Source: Halobacteriales archaeon QS_6_64_34
Lineage (GTDB): Archaea > Halobacteriota > Halobacteria > Halobacteriales > Haloarculaceae
Assembly: GCA_003020925.1 (NCBI GenBank)
Contig: PXRT01000013.1
Location: forward strand, 1 to 64,000
Direction of reading: 5' to 3'
DNA length: 64,000 nucleotides
In this document: positions 34,926 to 43,135 of the stretch, one piece after another
How the letters are laid out: every line of letters starts with the position of its first letter
How positions within the stretch are numbered: position 1 is the first letter of the stretch
The notes under the pieces: model-generated
Databases searched by the model: none
The model's input: only the letters and a program-made list of their open reading frames with translations
Told to the model about the DNA's origin: nothing
Program-made: the position numbers and the translations under genes

Positions 34926-36236
34926 TTAGGCCGACGCACCCACGAGGTCGCCGGCCTTCGAACGGGACTGCTCGACGATAGCGGGGCGGGCCTCGAACTC
35001 GATGACGACCTCGTCGCCGTAGTCGACGGTCTCGACGTGGGCGTGGTCGTGAATCCAGGAGACGACGCTCATCGTCTCGTCGGTCATCGGGAGGACGAGG
35101 CGTTCGCGCTCGTAGTCCAGGAGGTCGGCGTCGATGCGCGCTGCAAGCGTCTCGATATTCAGCCCCTCGGCGGCGCTCACGGCGACGGGGTTGGGCGCCA
35201 GCGCCGACAGCGCCTCGCGCTTGCGCTGTATCTCCGCGTCGTCGACCTTGTCGGTCTTGTTCAGTACCGTCACGATGGGGGCCTCGTTTCGCTCGTAGAG
35301 CGTGTCGTGGCTCGTCACCAGCTTCTCGCGTATCTCCTCGACGGACTCGGAGATGTCGACGACGAGCAAGACGAGGTCGGCCCGGTACACCGAATCGAGC
35401 GTGGACTTGAACGACTCGACGAGCCAGTGGGGGAGGTCGCCGATGAACCCGACCGTATCAGTCACGAGGACCTCGCGTTTGCCGACCGAGGCGCGCCGGG
35501 TTGTCGTGCCGAGCGTCGTAAAGAGGCGGTCCTCGCTCTCGGCCGTGGTGTCGAGGTCCGGGTGGAGGTCCTCGTTCTGGTCCACCTTGAGGTCCTCGGC
35601 GAGCCGTCGCAACAGTGTCGACTTCCCGGCGTTGGTGTAGCCCGCGAGCGCCACGAGGTCGAAGCCGGACTCCCGGCGCTGTTTGCGCCGGTGTTGCTCG
35701 GTCCCCTCGATGGACTCCAGTTCGTCGCGGATGTTGGCAATCTGCTTTTTGATGTCCTCCTCGCGGGACTCGTCGTACTCACCGAGGCCCATGAAGCCGG
35801 GCCGCTCGTCGCGTTTCGCGAGGCTGGCCTTTGCTTCGGCCCGGGGCAGCTCGTAGCGCAGCTGGGCGAGTTCGACCTGCAGCTGGGCCTTCCGTGTCCG
35901 GGCGCGCTGGCCGAAGATTTCGAGGATGAGCCGGAACCGGTCCAGTACGGTCACCCCCTTGGGCAGCTCGTTGCCGATGTTGTAGGTCTGGTAGGGCCCC
36001 AGTTGGTTGTCGAAGATGACCGTCGTCGCCCCTTCGCGGGCGACGGTGTTGGCCAGCCGCGTCACCTTCCCCTCGCCCAGATGGTAGGCGGGGTCCTCGG
36101 TGCGGGTCTGGGTAATCTCGCCGACTACGTCGTAGCCCGCCGCCCGCGCGAGGTCGCGAATCTCCCCCGTGTCGGCCTCGCCGCTGTCGACGCGTTTGGC
36201 CACGACTGCGCTATCTGTGGTGTGTGTCGCCGTCAC
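34926..36236 (-). CDS. hflX: GTPase HflX
   Basis: A ribosome-associated GTPase, with known roles in rescuing or splitting stalled ribosomes. The 436-residue protein has the HflX nucleotide-binding N-domain (TVIFDNQLGPYQTYNIGNEL, VLDRFRLILEIFGQRARTRK), a long coiled-coil linker, and the G domain: GYTNAGKSTLL (G1), VLVTDTVGFIGDLPHWLVES (G3), NKTDKVD (G4) and AVSAAEG (G5). Length and motifs are normal for archaeal HflX. Apparently monocistronic. Confidence 0.94.
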   Translation of the reverse strand: MTATHTTDSAVVAKRVDSGEADTGEIRDLARAAGYDVVGEITQTRTEDPAYHLGEGKVTRLANTVAREGATTVIFDNQLGPYQTYNIGNELPKGVTVLDRFRLILEIFGQRARTRKAQLQVELAQLRYELPRAEAKASLAKRDERPGFMGLGEYDESREEDIKKQIANIRDELESIEGTEQHRRKQRRESGFDLVALAGYTNAGKSTLLRRLAEDLKVDQNEDLHPDLDTTAESEDRLFTTLGTTTRRASVGKREVLVTDTVGFIGDLPHWLVESFKSTLDSVYRADLVLLVVDISESVEEIREKLVTSHDTLYERNEAPIVTVLNKTDKVDDAEIQRKREALSALAPNPVAVSAAEGLNIETLAARIDADLLDYERERLVLPMTDETMSVVSWIHDHAHVETVDYGDEVVIEFEARPAIVEQSRSKAGDLVGASA

Positions 36237-36345
36237 TCACCCGGACGTAGACCGTCCGATTATTTAATCTACGGGGTCGGGTCGAAAATCCCCGGACTGC
36301 GCGAGGCCCACAAAGGATATACACTGTGACGAGTAGGTATCCGGT

Positions 36346-36681
36346 ATGGGCGGACTCACACTCCAACTGGACTTCAGTCTGCAACAAATCGGACTCGAAC
36401 TCGGTACCGGTGCCGTCATCGGCGGTATCATCGGTTTCGCCGCCAAGAAGGTCGCAAAGCTCATTGCCGTCATCGTCGGACTGGAACTCGCCCTGTTCAA
36501 GTTCCTCGAGACGCGGGGCATCCTCGAAGTGAACTGGCAGGCCATCGGCGGCGCGACGAAAGACACGACGGACGCCGCGACCGCCACCCAGCCGCCCGGC
36601 TGGATTATGTCGCTGCTGTCGGCGCTGCCGGTCAGCGCCGGTTTCTCGGGCGGCTTTCTGGTCGGCTTCAAGCAAGGGTAA
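36346..36681 (+). CDS. FUN14 family small membrane protein
   Basis: A 111-residue protein with the FUN14 pattern: GTGAVIGGIIGFAAKKVAKL, IAVIVGLELALFKFLETRGI and the closing PVSAGFSGGFLVGFKQG. There are three hydrophobic segments. In eukaryotes FUN14 proteins act in mitochondria; the archaeal role is unknown. It is convergent with the SBDS gene, 8 bp apart. Confidence 0.85.
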   Translation: MGGLTLQLDFSLQQIGLELGTGAVIGGIIGFAAKKVAKLIAVIVGLELALFKFLETRGILEVNWQAIGGATKDTTDAATATQPPGWIMSLLSALPVSAGFSGGFLVGFKQG

Positions 36682-36689
36682 CGTTTGGC

Positions 36690-37415
36690 CTACCGCATCC
36701 CGATTTCGTCTTCGTCTTTGATGATTCGCGTCTCGGCTTCGCCGCTCGTGTGCTCGTTGACGACGTCGTAGAAGTCGTTTTGCATCCCGGCCGGGAAGGT
36801 GAGTACGCCGACCCAGGAGCCGTCGGCCTGCCACTCCTCGCGTTCGAGTTCGCCGAAGGTCCGAATCTTGGCCTGTGCACTGCCCGCGTAGTCGGCGGGG
36901 ACCTGGACGGCGACGGTAATCTCGTCGAAGCGGATGGGTATCACGGGCCGCAAGGCGTCCAGCGCGTCGTCGACCTGCGTCTCGACGGGCTCCATCGGGT
37001 CGATGCGGAAATCGGTCTCCTCTAAGGCCGACTCGATTCGCTCGGGCGGGTGAGGGGCGTCGTCCATCTGGGGGTTGACGGCGTTGCGCGTGATGCGCTG
37101 GACGAGCTGTCTGTGCTTTTGCTCTTGCATCTCGCGGCGCTGGTCGGCCGTAATCTGTATCTCACCGCGCTTGATGACCGCCGGGATTATCTCCATCGGG
37201 TCGGTCGTCTCGAAGACCTCTTCGAGCATGTTCTCCGGGGGACGGTCGCCCCGGTCGGCGTCCTCGAAGACGTCCTCGGCGGCGATGACGTCCTCCAGTT
37301 CGCCGTCGAACTCCCCGCGTTTTATCTCCAGTGCCGCGTCGGGGTCGACCAGTACCTCGAACCGCTGTCCGTGGGATTCGAGGCGCGCCGTAACCGCCTC
37401 GTCGAGCGATATCAT
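36690..37415 (-). CDS. Ribosome maturation protein SBDS/Sdo1
   Basis: SBDS helps release the anti-association factor aIF6 from large subunits. The 241-residue protein has domain I (MISLDEAVTARLESHGQRFE and VLVDPDAALEIKRGE), helical domain II (QEQKHRQLVQRITRNAVNPQ, then PHPPERIESALEE) and the ferredoxin-like domain III (PIRFDEITVAVQVPADYAGS, then AQAKIRTFGE). The ATG at 37413-37415 gives the usual N-terminus; the longer frame adds 32 non-homologous residues. The last 15 residues are strongly acidic. Confidence 0.93.
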   Translation of the reverse strand: MISLDEAVTARLESHGQRFEVLVDPDAALEIKRGEFDGELEDVIAAEDVFEDADRGDRPPENMLEEVFETTDPMEIIPAVIKRGEIQITADQRREMQEQKHRQLVQRITRNAVNPQMDDAPHPPERIESALEETDFRIDPMEPVETQVDDALDALRPVIPIRFDEITVAVQVPADYAGSAQAKIRTFGELEREEWQADGSWVGVLTFPAGMQNDFYDVVNEHTSGEAETRIIKDEDEIGMR

Positions 37416-37522
37416 ACCAGCCGGTAGCGGTGGGGCAGGTAAAGTCCTTACTGCGACTCGGGAAAGACTGATTACACAGCGTTCGAAAAGGAATCTATCA
37501 ACGGGGTCCATATACGGAAACT

Positions 37523-38431
37523 ATGACAGACGGCACCGATGACGGACGACTCTTCGAGTGGTATCGAGCGTATATTGGCGAGCCGGACCGTGAGGTCGAC
37601 GTCTATCTCGGGTTCGCGCTGTTTTTCGCCGGCATCGGGTTCGGTATCGCCGCGTTCGTCATCGGCGCCATCGGGCAGGTGACCGGGGCCGGCGGCGCGT
37701 CGGCGGACTTCATCTACCGGGAGGCGGCCATCGCGACGGGGATGCTCGCACTGCCGGCGACGCTGTCGAGTGTCGTCGTGCTCCTGCCGGTGAGCAAGCG
37801 CGCGGTGTACGGCGCGGCCGCCGGCTCGGCGGTGTCACTCGTCGGGCTGGGCGGGTTCATCTGGGCTTACCCCTACCAGTGGGCGCGCCCGCCGGGACCG
37901 ACCTACAGCGTCCAGGTCCTGTTCATCTACGGGGTCGGCCTGGCCGCCCTGCTGGCGGCGACCGGCGGCGCGCTCGTGGCCTACCACATCGACCGGGCGA
38001 AACCACGCCCCGGCGACTTCACCGCCGAGGACGAGGAGACCGGCGAGGAGATAACCGACGAACAGATACAGCAGGACATCGAGTCCGCGATGGAAGACGT
38101 CGACCTCACCTGGGGCGGCGTCGAGCGCACGGAGGGCAGCGACCTGAAGATTCGACCGAGCGAGGGCGAGGGCGACATGGACATCCAGGGGATGGACGTC
38201 GAGGCCGAACGCGTCCACCGCAGCAGCGTCGACGAGCAGGTCCAGGGCCTGGCGATGGTCAAGGGCGGCCAGAAGACCACCGACCGTTCCGAGTCGACGG
38301 TTGACGACCAGACGAACAAACTCGCGGAGCTACGCAAACAGAAACGCGAAGAGGCAAAGCAGGAGGACGGAGACGAGACCGTCCTCAGCCGCGTACTCGA
38401 CCGTATTGCGACGGCGTTAGGACGAAACTGA
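37523..38431 (+). CDS. Four-helix membrane protein with long acidic cytoplasmic tail
   Basis: The 302-residue protein has about four transmembrane segments in residues 28-150 (FALFFAGIGFGIAAFVIGAI, GMLALPATLSSVVVLLPVS, AGSAVSLVGLGGFIWAY, IYGVGLAALLAATGGALVAY). A 150-residue charged tail follows, ending in a basic-acidic predicted coiled coil (TNKLAELRKQKREEAKQEDG). No enzyme motif is seen. It lies 155 bp upstream of the salactin gene in the same direction but has a separate spacer with its own TATA-like element. It could anchor cytoskeletal or envelope components; this is conjecture from position. Confidence 0.7.
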   Translation: MTDGTDDGRLFEWYRAYIGEPDREVDVYLGFALFFAGIGFGIAAFVIGAIGQVTGAGGASADFIYREAAIATGMLALPATLSSVVVLLPVSKRAVYGAAAGSAVSLVGLGGFIWAYPYQWARPPGPTYSVQVLFIYGVGLAALLAATGGALVAYHIDRAKPRPGDFTAEDEETGEEITDEQIQQDIESAMEDVDLTWGGVERTEGSDLKIRPSEGEGDMDIQGMDVEAERVHRSSVDEQVQGLAMVKGGQKTTDRSESTVDDQTNKLAELRKQKREEAKQEDGDETVLSRVLDRIATALGRN

Positions 38432-38545
38432 GCGCGCAGTAGCGGGCCGCTTTGCCCGTTTTCTTCGGTTCTGGCCTTACATATAAGGGTTTTCTTCAGC
38501 CACGACAAGTCAGCCAAAAACAATAACGAATCAGGTAGATACGTA

Positions 38546-38555
38546 GATTTATGTA
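38546..38555 (+). promoter_or_regulatory. TATA box for the salactin gene
   Basis: GATTTATGTA lies 31-40 nt before the ATG at 38586. The spacer 38432-38585 is AT-rich compared with its neighbours and has no other feature. Confidence 0.45.
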
Positions 38556-38585
38556 CGGTATAGGACGATTATTAGTGAGCTACTC

Positions 38586-39620
38586 ATGGCAAAAGGACTC
38601 GACGTTGGAACGATGAACCTTATTTCGGCACAGCAGGACGGGAACGACACGGTCTTTGTCCAGCAACGAAACTCGTTCGTGGAGATAGAGTACAGCGACA
38701 TGGCCGAGCGGATGCTCTCCCGTTCGGACGTGCTCCACATCCGGAAAGACGACGACGTGTACGTACTGGGTGATGACGCACTGAACTTCGCGAACATCTT
38801 CAATCAGGAGACTCGGCGGCCGATGTCCCAGGGGATTCTCTCCTCGGACGAGCAGTCGGCCATCCCGATGATGAAACTCATCATCGAGCAGGTCGTCGGC
38901 TCGCCGGACCACCCGAACGAGAAACTGTACTTCTCCTCGCCGGCCGACCCCATCGACTCGGACCTGAGCACGCTGTACCACCAGAAGACCATCCAGTCGT
39001 TCCTCAACGACATGGGCTACGACGCCGAGCCCATCAACGAGGGGATGTCGGTCATCTACTCGGACCTGGCAGACAACAACTTCACCGGCCTGGGTATCAG
39101 CTTCGGTGCCGGGATGACCAACGTCTGTCTGGCCTACTACGCGGTGCCAGTGATGAAGTTCTCGGTCGCCCGCGGTGGCGACTGGATCGACGAGCAGGCC
39201 TCGACGGCGACAGGCAAGCCCGTCGACAAAATCACCTCCATCAAGGAGGGCGACTTCGAACTCGACTTCGAGACCGACGTCGGCGGCGCCGAGGGGGCGC
39301 TCTCGATTTACTACGAGAACCTGCTGGACTACGTCATCGGGAAGATTCAGGAGGAAGTCGACGAGGAAGACATCGAGGAGGGGCTCGACGTGCCCGTCGT
39401 CGTCACCGGCGGGACCTCCTCGCCGAAAGGGTTCAAAAAGCTGTTCGAACAGCACCTCAACGACGCCTCCATCCCGTTCTCCATCAGCGACGTCCGACAC
39501 GCGGACGAGCCGATGTACAGCGTCGCTCGTGGTTCGCTCGTCGCTGCTCGCTCCGAGGAGGAAGAGGAGGGACGTGCGGACGACGCCGAAAAAGAAGAGG
39601 AAGTCGAAGCCGACGACTAG
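38586..39620 (+). CDS. Salactin-like actin homologue
   Basis: The 344-residue protein begins [20 protein letters not shown] and continues with [58 protein letters not shown] and [20 protein letters not shown]. These are the phosphate-1, phosphate-2 (SFGAGMTN) and adenosine (GGTSSPKG) elements of actin-superfamily ATPases. From memory this is the family of Halobacterium salactin, which forms dynamically unstable filaments at cell poles. The last 30 residues are almost wholly acidic. It was formerly annotated as MreB-like or as an Hsp70-like ATPase. No partitioning partner is adjacent apart from the upstream membrane protein. Confidence 0.87.
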   Translation: MAKGLDVGTMNLISAQQDGNDTVFVQQRNSFVEIEYSDMAERMLSRSDVLHIRKDDDVYVLGDDALNFANIFNQETRRPMSQGILSSDEQSAIPMMKLIIEQVVGSPDHPNEKLYFSSPADPIDSDLSTLYHQKTIQSFLNDMGYDAEPINEGMSVIYSDLADNNFTGLGISFGAGMTNVCLAYYAVPVMKFSVARGGDWIDEQASTATGKPVDKITSIKEGDFELDFETDVGGAEGALSIYYENLLDYVIGKIQEEVDEEDIEEGLDVPVVVTGGTSSPKGFKKLFEQHLNDASIPFSISDVRHADEPMYSVARGSLVAARSEEEEEGRADDAEKEEEVEADD

Positions 39621-39765
39621 TCGTCCTGCTTCGGACTCCTAGCGTATCCGACTGCGGACCGCTACCGGTCAAGCATCAAGCAGTATCCGCGTTCGCGTCG
39701 GCCGACGCTCCGGGTCGGTCGTTTCACCGGCCGTAATCCCCGTCAGCGTCTCACTGCCGGCTGTA

Positions 39766-40092
39766 TCAGCTCTCGCCGCCGGCGTCCTCGAAGACGGGCA
39801 AAACCAGGTCACCCTCTTCGATTTCCTCTTCGTCCACGCCGTTGACCAGTTCCTCCTCGTCGGGCAGTTCCGCGACGGGGACCGCTGTGGGAAGGTCGTC
39901 ACGCGTCACGACGGTGACCGTCTGGCCCTGTGCCTGGAAGCGGTCGATAGCGTCGTCCCAGGACTCCGGCGGCCCGTGTTCTGCCGTGTGGTCGACCGAG
40001 ATACCCACGTAAGCACAGTCCTGGCAGCCAAACGCCTCCCGCTCACCAAGCGTGTAGTGCGTCAGTGTTCCCCCACACCGTGGACACTCCAT
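39766..40092 (-). CDS. Small zinc-ribbon protein downstream of psmA remnant
   Basis: A 108-residue protein with an N-terminal zinc ribbon (MECPRCGGTLTHYTLGEREA, then FGCQDCAYVGIS; two CxxC pairs), a central VTVVTRDDLPTAVP and an acidic end. The function is unknown. Its first 18 codons and upstream region are duplicated at 41313-41366. The original order was evidently psmA followed by this gene. Confidence 0.78.
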   Translation of the reverse strand: MECPRCGGTLTHYTLGEREAFGCQDCAYVGISVDHTAEHGPPESWDDAIDRFQAQGQTVTVVTRDDLPTAVPVAELPDEEELVNGVDEEEIEEGDLVLPVFEDAGGES

Positions 40093-40343
40093 GCATCAGG
40101 TTTTGCTACTGTGGGGCTTAATTCTATGGTCGGCCGGAAAACGGAAGCGGTCTACTCCTCGTCGGCGTCTTCGTCCTCGGCCTCGGGGTCTGCCAGCAGG
40201 CCCGCAGCTTCCAGATGCTGTTCTTTCTCGTCGTCGGAGAGCTTGCCGAACGTCTCGGTCTCGACGTCGATAGTCGCGATACCGATTCCCTCCGGGCTGA
40301 GACCGCCCTCGGTGACCGACGCGAGCGCTTCGAGCGCGAGGTC
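40040..40343. repeat. Duplicated block, copy A (zinc-ribbon 5' end plus psmA 3' end)
   Basis: It matches 41314-41530 except for 4 substitutions in 217 aligned bases and an extra 87 bp (40245-40331) in this copy. The duplication flanks the toxin-antitoxin insert. High identity implies a recent event or continuing gene conversion. Confidence 0.88.
40152..40343 (-). pseudogene. psmA: Orphan C-terminal fragment of proteasome alpha subunit
   Basis: The codons read TDLALEALASVTEGGLSPEG, IGIATIDVETETFGKLSDDE, KEQHLEAAGLLADPEAEDED, ADEE and stop: a normal haloarchaeal PsmA C-terminus including the final helix and strand. Nothing upstream resembles PsmA. At 40344 the sequence switches to the inserted segment. 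It therefore preserves the 29 residues that the full-length psmA copy at 41426 has lost. Confidence 0.88.
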
Positions 40344-40463
40344 TGTATAGGCCGCCTCAAGTTCAAGAAAACCAGTTGGGGGCTGTGGGTTCAAACTCTG
40401 TGAGAACCTATGTGGAGAAGTCCATAGGTTTATGGGTATGGAGTTAGTAACATAGGGTGACGG

Positions 40464-40769
40464 ATGGCGTCCTACACCACCATCGAAGACTGGAAGGATG
40501 TCGAAGACGGCTACGTTGTTGACGTCACCATCCGGCAAACGGAGGCTGAGAAGTACCCGAGCGGGTGGGACTACGGCCTACATCTCGGGGAAGTCGGTGG
40601 CGACACCATCCTCCGATACGACAACGCCCACGAGCGGACGAAAGGCCACGAGCGCCACACCCAGGACGGTGTTGAAATCATCGGGTTTCCCGGGATGCTC
40701 ACGCTCTACGACCGTTTCAAACGTGAAGCTGAAGAGATGTCGCCGGTGTCGTGGGACTGGCCGGAGTAG
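40464..40769 (+). CDS. Putative toxin, TumE/DUF6516-like
   Basis: A 101-residue protein with VVDVTIRQTEAEKYPSGWDY, GGDTILRYDNAHERTKGHER, HTQDGVEIIGFPGM and a final LYDRFKREAEEM helix. The RYDNAHE ... H-rich core matches, from memory, the TumE (DUF6516) toxin family. The antitoxin-like gene begins 24 nt downstream. The pair sits between the two copies of the psmA duplication and is surely a later arrival. A TATA-like TAGGTTTATG lies about 35 nt upstream. Toxicity is inferred. Confidence 0.72.
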   Translation: MASYTTIEDWKDVEDGYVVDVTIRQTEAEKYPSGWDYGLHLGEVGGDTILRYDNAHERTKGHERHTQDGVEIIGFPGMLTLYDRFKREAEEMSPVSWDWPE

Positions 40770-40792
40770 GACGCCTCCAGGAGGTACACACT

Positions 40793-41197
40793 ATGCCCAC
40801 GCTCAAAGTCACCGTCGGCGAACGCGACCGCCTCGATCAGCGCACCCGCAGCCGCATCAAGGCGGCCCAGGAGGGCAAGGATCTCGACGATGCCCAGCCG
40901 GTTCTGAACTTCGGGTCGTACGCTGAACTCAGCCGGCTCCTCAGCCCGAAGAATCTGGAGCTGCTGGAGACGATCTCTGAACACGAACCCGAGAGCATCC
41001 GCGAAGCCGCCGAACTGGTGGATCGGGACTACAAGCAGGTTCACCGAAACCTCTCTGAACTCGAAGACATCGGTGTTATCGAGTTCGAAGGTGGTGGATC
41101 GGGCCAGGCGAAACGGCCGAAGCTGGCCTACGACGGTCTCGAAATCGACATTCCGTTTACCGGACCGAACGGGAGTGTCGGCGCAGCAGCACCTTGA
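40793..41197 (+). CDS. HTH antitoxin/regulator, TumA (HVO_A0114-like)
   Basis: A 134-residue protein. After PTLKVTVGERDRLDQRTRSR it has LNFGSYAELSRLLSPKNLEL and a winged helix-turn-helix, SIREAAELVDRDYKQVHRNL with SELEDIGVIEFEG, then KLAYDGLEIDIPF. This is the layout of HVO_A0114-type DNA-binding proteins that accompany TumE toxins. The ATG at 40793 follows a purine-rich AGGAGG (about 40779-40784), a good ribosome-binding site for an internal operon gene. It is expected to neutralise the toxin and autoregulate the pair. Confidence 0.78.
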   Translation: MPTLKVTVGERDRLDQRTRSRIKAAQEGKDLDDAQPVLNFGSYAELSRLLSPKNLELLETISEHEPESIREAAELVDRDYKQVHRNLSELEDIGVIEFEGGGSGQAKRPKLAYDGLEIDIPFTGPNGSVGAAAP

Positions 41198-41313
41198 CAT
41201 CCTCCACCCACACGCCCCAGCCGAACATCGACTGCAGCGGAAGCGGAGAGAGTCCACGCGCAGACGCGTGAGTGGCCGCTGTGGCTCTGAGTCCGTGTGG
41301 CGTCGTCGTCTCA
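41198..41313. mobile_element. IS200/IS605-end-like remnant at the insertion junction
   Basis: TTGACATCCTCCACCC (from about 41198) repeats the opening of the IS remnant at 21094, and the rest (GTGGCTCTGAGTCCGTGTGG) has no coding character. It abuts duplicate copy B at 41314. It probably marks the mobile segment that delivered the toxin-antitoxin pair. Confidence 0.4.
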
Positions 41314-41366
41314 CGCTCACCAAGCGTGTGGTGCGTCAGTGTTCCCCCACACCGTGGACACTCCAT
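41313..41366 (-). pseudogene. Truncated duplicate of the zinc-ribbon gene
   Basis: It reads MECPRCGGTLTHHTLGER, one residue different from the intact gene at 40092, then runs into unrelated sequence. It is the left edge of duplicate copy B. Confidence 0.82.
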
Positions 41367-41530
41367 GCATCGGGTTTTGCCACTGTGGGGCTTAATTCTA
41401 TGGTCGGCCGGAAAACGGGAGCGGTCTACTCCTCGTCGGCGTCTTCGTCCTCGGCCTCGGGGTCTGCCAGCAGGCCCGCAGCTTCCAGATGCTGTTCTTT
41501 CTCGTCGTCGGAGAGCTTGAGCGCGAGGTC
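41314..41530. repeat. Duplicated block, copy B (attached to psmA), 87 bp shorter
   Basis: Counterpart of 40040-40343. The break is between GAGAGCTT and GAGCGCGAGG. In copy A those are separated by 87 bp, with GCGCTTCGAGCGCG on the far side, so a short GCTT-type microhomology may have guided the deletion. Confidence 0.88.
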
Positions 41531-42106
41531 GACGCCGTCATCGAGGGCCATCGTCTCGTCGTAGTGCTCTTCGAGGTACTCCCGGATGTCGCCCCGGTCG
41601 GCGCCGACGGCGAGGGCCTTCCACTCGTAGGGAGTCCCGGAGGGGTCCGTCTCGTAGAGGCGCGGCTCGCCGTTGGCGATGCCGGCGATGATGAGCGCGA
41701 CGCCGAAGGGGCGGGCGCCGCCGACCTGCGTGTACTGCTGGATGTAGTCGGTGATTTCCTTCGTGAGCGTCTCGACGCCGACGGGCTCGCCGTAGCGCAG
41801 GTGGTTGACCTGGGCCTGTCGACGGGCGAAGTCGATGAGCTGGCGGGCGTCGGCGACGTGGCCGGCGCTCGCGATACCGATGTGGTCGTCGGCCTTGTGT
41901 ATCTTCTCGACGGAGGACCGTTCCATCAGCGGCGAGCGGATGCGCTTGTCCACGGCCAGGACGACGCCGTCGCTCGTCCGGATGCCGATACTCGCCGTGC
42001 CGCGCTTGACCGCCTCGCGGGCGTACTCGACCTGGTAGAGCCGGCCGTCCGGAGAGAAGATAGTAATTCCGCGGTCGTACGCCTGCTGTTGGTTTTGTCC
42101 CTGCAT
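41426..42106 (-). CDS. psmA: 20S proteasome alpha subunit with 29-residue in-frame deletion
   Basis: A 226-residue protein, about 25-30 shorter than usual haloarchaeal PsmA. The N-terminus is normal: the gate region MQGQNQQQAYDRGITIFSPD (YDR motif), GRLYQVEYAREAVKRGTASI, KIHKADDHIGIASAGHVADA and QYTQVGGARPFGVALI. After DDGVDLAL the sequence jumps to KLSDDEKEQHLEAAGLLADP, omitting the helix/strand segment EALASVTEGGLSPEGIGIAT plus IDVETETFG that copy A retains. The missing piece belongs to the conserved alpha fold, so ring assembly may be compromised unless another alpha paralogue exists. It follows rnp2 after 4 nt, the usual archaeal order. Confidence 0.88.
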   Translation of the reverse strand: MQGQNQQQAYDRGITIFSPDGRLYQVEYAREAVKRGTASIGIRTSDGVVLAVDKRIRSPLMERSSVEKIHKADDHIGIASAGHVADARQLIDFARRQAQVNHLRYGEPVGVETLTKEITDYIQQYTQVGGARPFGVALIIAGIANGEPRLYETDPSGTPYEWKALAVGADRGDIREYLEEHYDETMALDDGVDLALKLSDDEKEQHLEAAGLLADPEAEDEDADEE

Positions 42107-42110
42107 AGTG

Positions 42111-42587
42111 TTAGATGTCGAGGTCTGTCGCGCCGACGAACCCGTCGTCGGTCCGTACGTCCACCCGCCCGTCGCGAGCGACCGCGTCCCGGTCCCGGTT
42201 CTCGAACACGACCTGTCTCCGTTCCGGGCCTTTTGCCGGGCCGCGTATATATTTTTCCTCACACGCACAAACGGTGCCGCTGGTGCCGATAACGCGAATA
42301 CCGACTGGCGTGTCGTCGACGCTATCGAGGCAGGCGAGAGCCGCTCGCGCGGGGCCAGTGTGGCCCCGGCGAACCCGAACGATAGCGTGGCCGAGGCCGT
42401 CGTCGTGATTAAAACGCAGGACCGTCATATCCGCCGCCGCGCTGTCGGTGTCACCGAGCAGATTCCGGGTAGCGTACCACACCGCACGCTGGAGCCCCCG
42501 CCGGTCGAGGTCGGCGTCGGGCCACGTCTCGATGGCGACGGCCAGATACCGCCAGCGCGGCTGGAGGTGTTTGGGCAGGTGTTTCAC
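42111..42587 (-). CDS. rnp2: RNase P protein component 2 (Pop5)
   Basis: One of the archaeal protein subunits that activate RNase P RNA for tRNA 5' maturation. The 158-residue protein has the Pop5 ferredoxin-like pattern: HLQPRWRYLAVAIETWPDAD, LQRAVWYATRNLLGDTDSAA, DMTVLRFNHDDGLGHAIVRV and VRVIGTSGTVCACEEKYI-like (VIGTSGTVCACEEKYI). The charged C-terminal 30 residues are an extension. It is located between the rnp3 region and psmA, 4 nt ahead of the latter. Confidence 0.9.
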   Translation of the reverse strand: MKHLPKHLQPRWRYLAVAIETWPDADLDRRGLQRAVWYATRNLLGDTDSAAADMTVLRFNHDDGLGHAIVRVRRGHTGPARAALACLDSVDDTPVGIRVIGTSGTVCACEEKYIRGPAKGPERRQVVFENRDRDAVARDGRVDVRTDDGFVGATDLDI

Positions 42588-42664
42588 GGGGACCCACCCC
42601 CAGTGTCAGCGTTCATACGCTCCCGTTAGCAGGCCGGAGTGAAAAATCGGTACAACTGACCGTA

Positions 42665-43084
42665 TCACCGCAGTGTCGAGCCGTGACGGGTCGCGCTGTC
42701 GTTCTCGTCGATGTGGGCCGGTTCGATACGTTCGATGGGGTTTCGGACCAGCAGGTAGAGCATCGACAGCCCCATCCCGATGGTCTCGGCGACGATGACT
42801 GGGTCAGCGTTGCGCACGGCAGGGATACTGAGTCCGGCGGCGCCCAGAAAGACCAGGATGGTCATCGGACGGGCCAGAACGAAGGCACCGGCGAGGGCGG
42901 CAGTGACGATACCCAGCAGTATGCCGACGGTGAAGGTCAGCGCGAGGCTGTCAGTCACCATCACGCTACTAACCATGTTCATGCCGACTGCAGCGAGTGC
43001 GCCCCCAAGGAGGTACTTTGTGCCCACCACGCCCGCGAGCGAGGCGACCACGAGACTGCCGAACTTCGGGCTGGTGTTAGCCAT
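42665..43084 (-). CDS. Small haloarchaeal membrane protein within the RNase P cluster
   Basis: A 139-residue protein with about four hydrophobic segments (GSLVVASLAGVVGTKYLLGG, LALTFTVGILLGIVTAALAG, MTILVFLGAAGLSIPAV, VAETIGMGLSMLYLLV) and a short polar tail. No family recognised. TATATATA directly touches the start codon and is too close to act. CTTTATTTAG on the minus strand about 27 nt upstream is a better promoter. It interrupts the rnp3-rnp2 order, so it may be separately regulated. Confidence 0.7.
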   Translation of the reverse strand: MANTSPKFGSLVVASLAGVVGTKYLLGGALAAVGMNMVSSVMVTDSLALTFTVGILLGIVTAALAGAFVLARPMTILVFLGAAGLSIPAVRNADPVIVAETIGMGLSMLYLLVRNPIERIEPAHIDENDSATRHGSTLR

Positions 43085-43135
43085 ATATATCCTGTGTCTC
43101 TCTTCCTAAATAAAGGTTGAGTTTTCGTGAAACAA

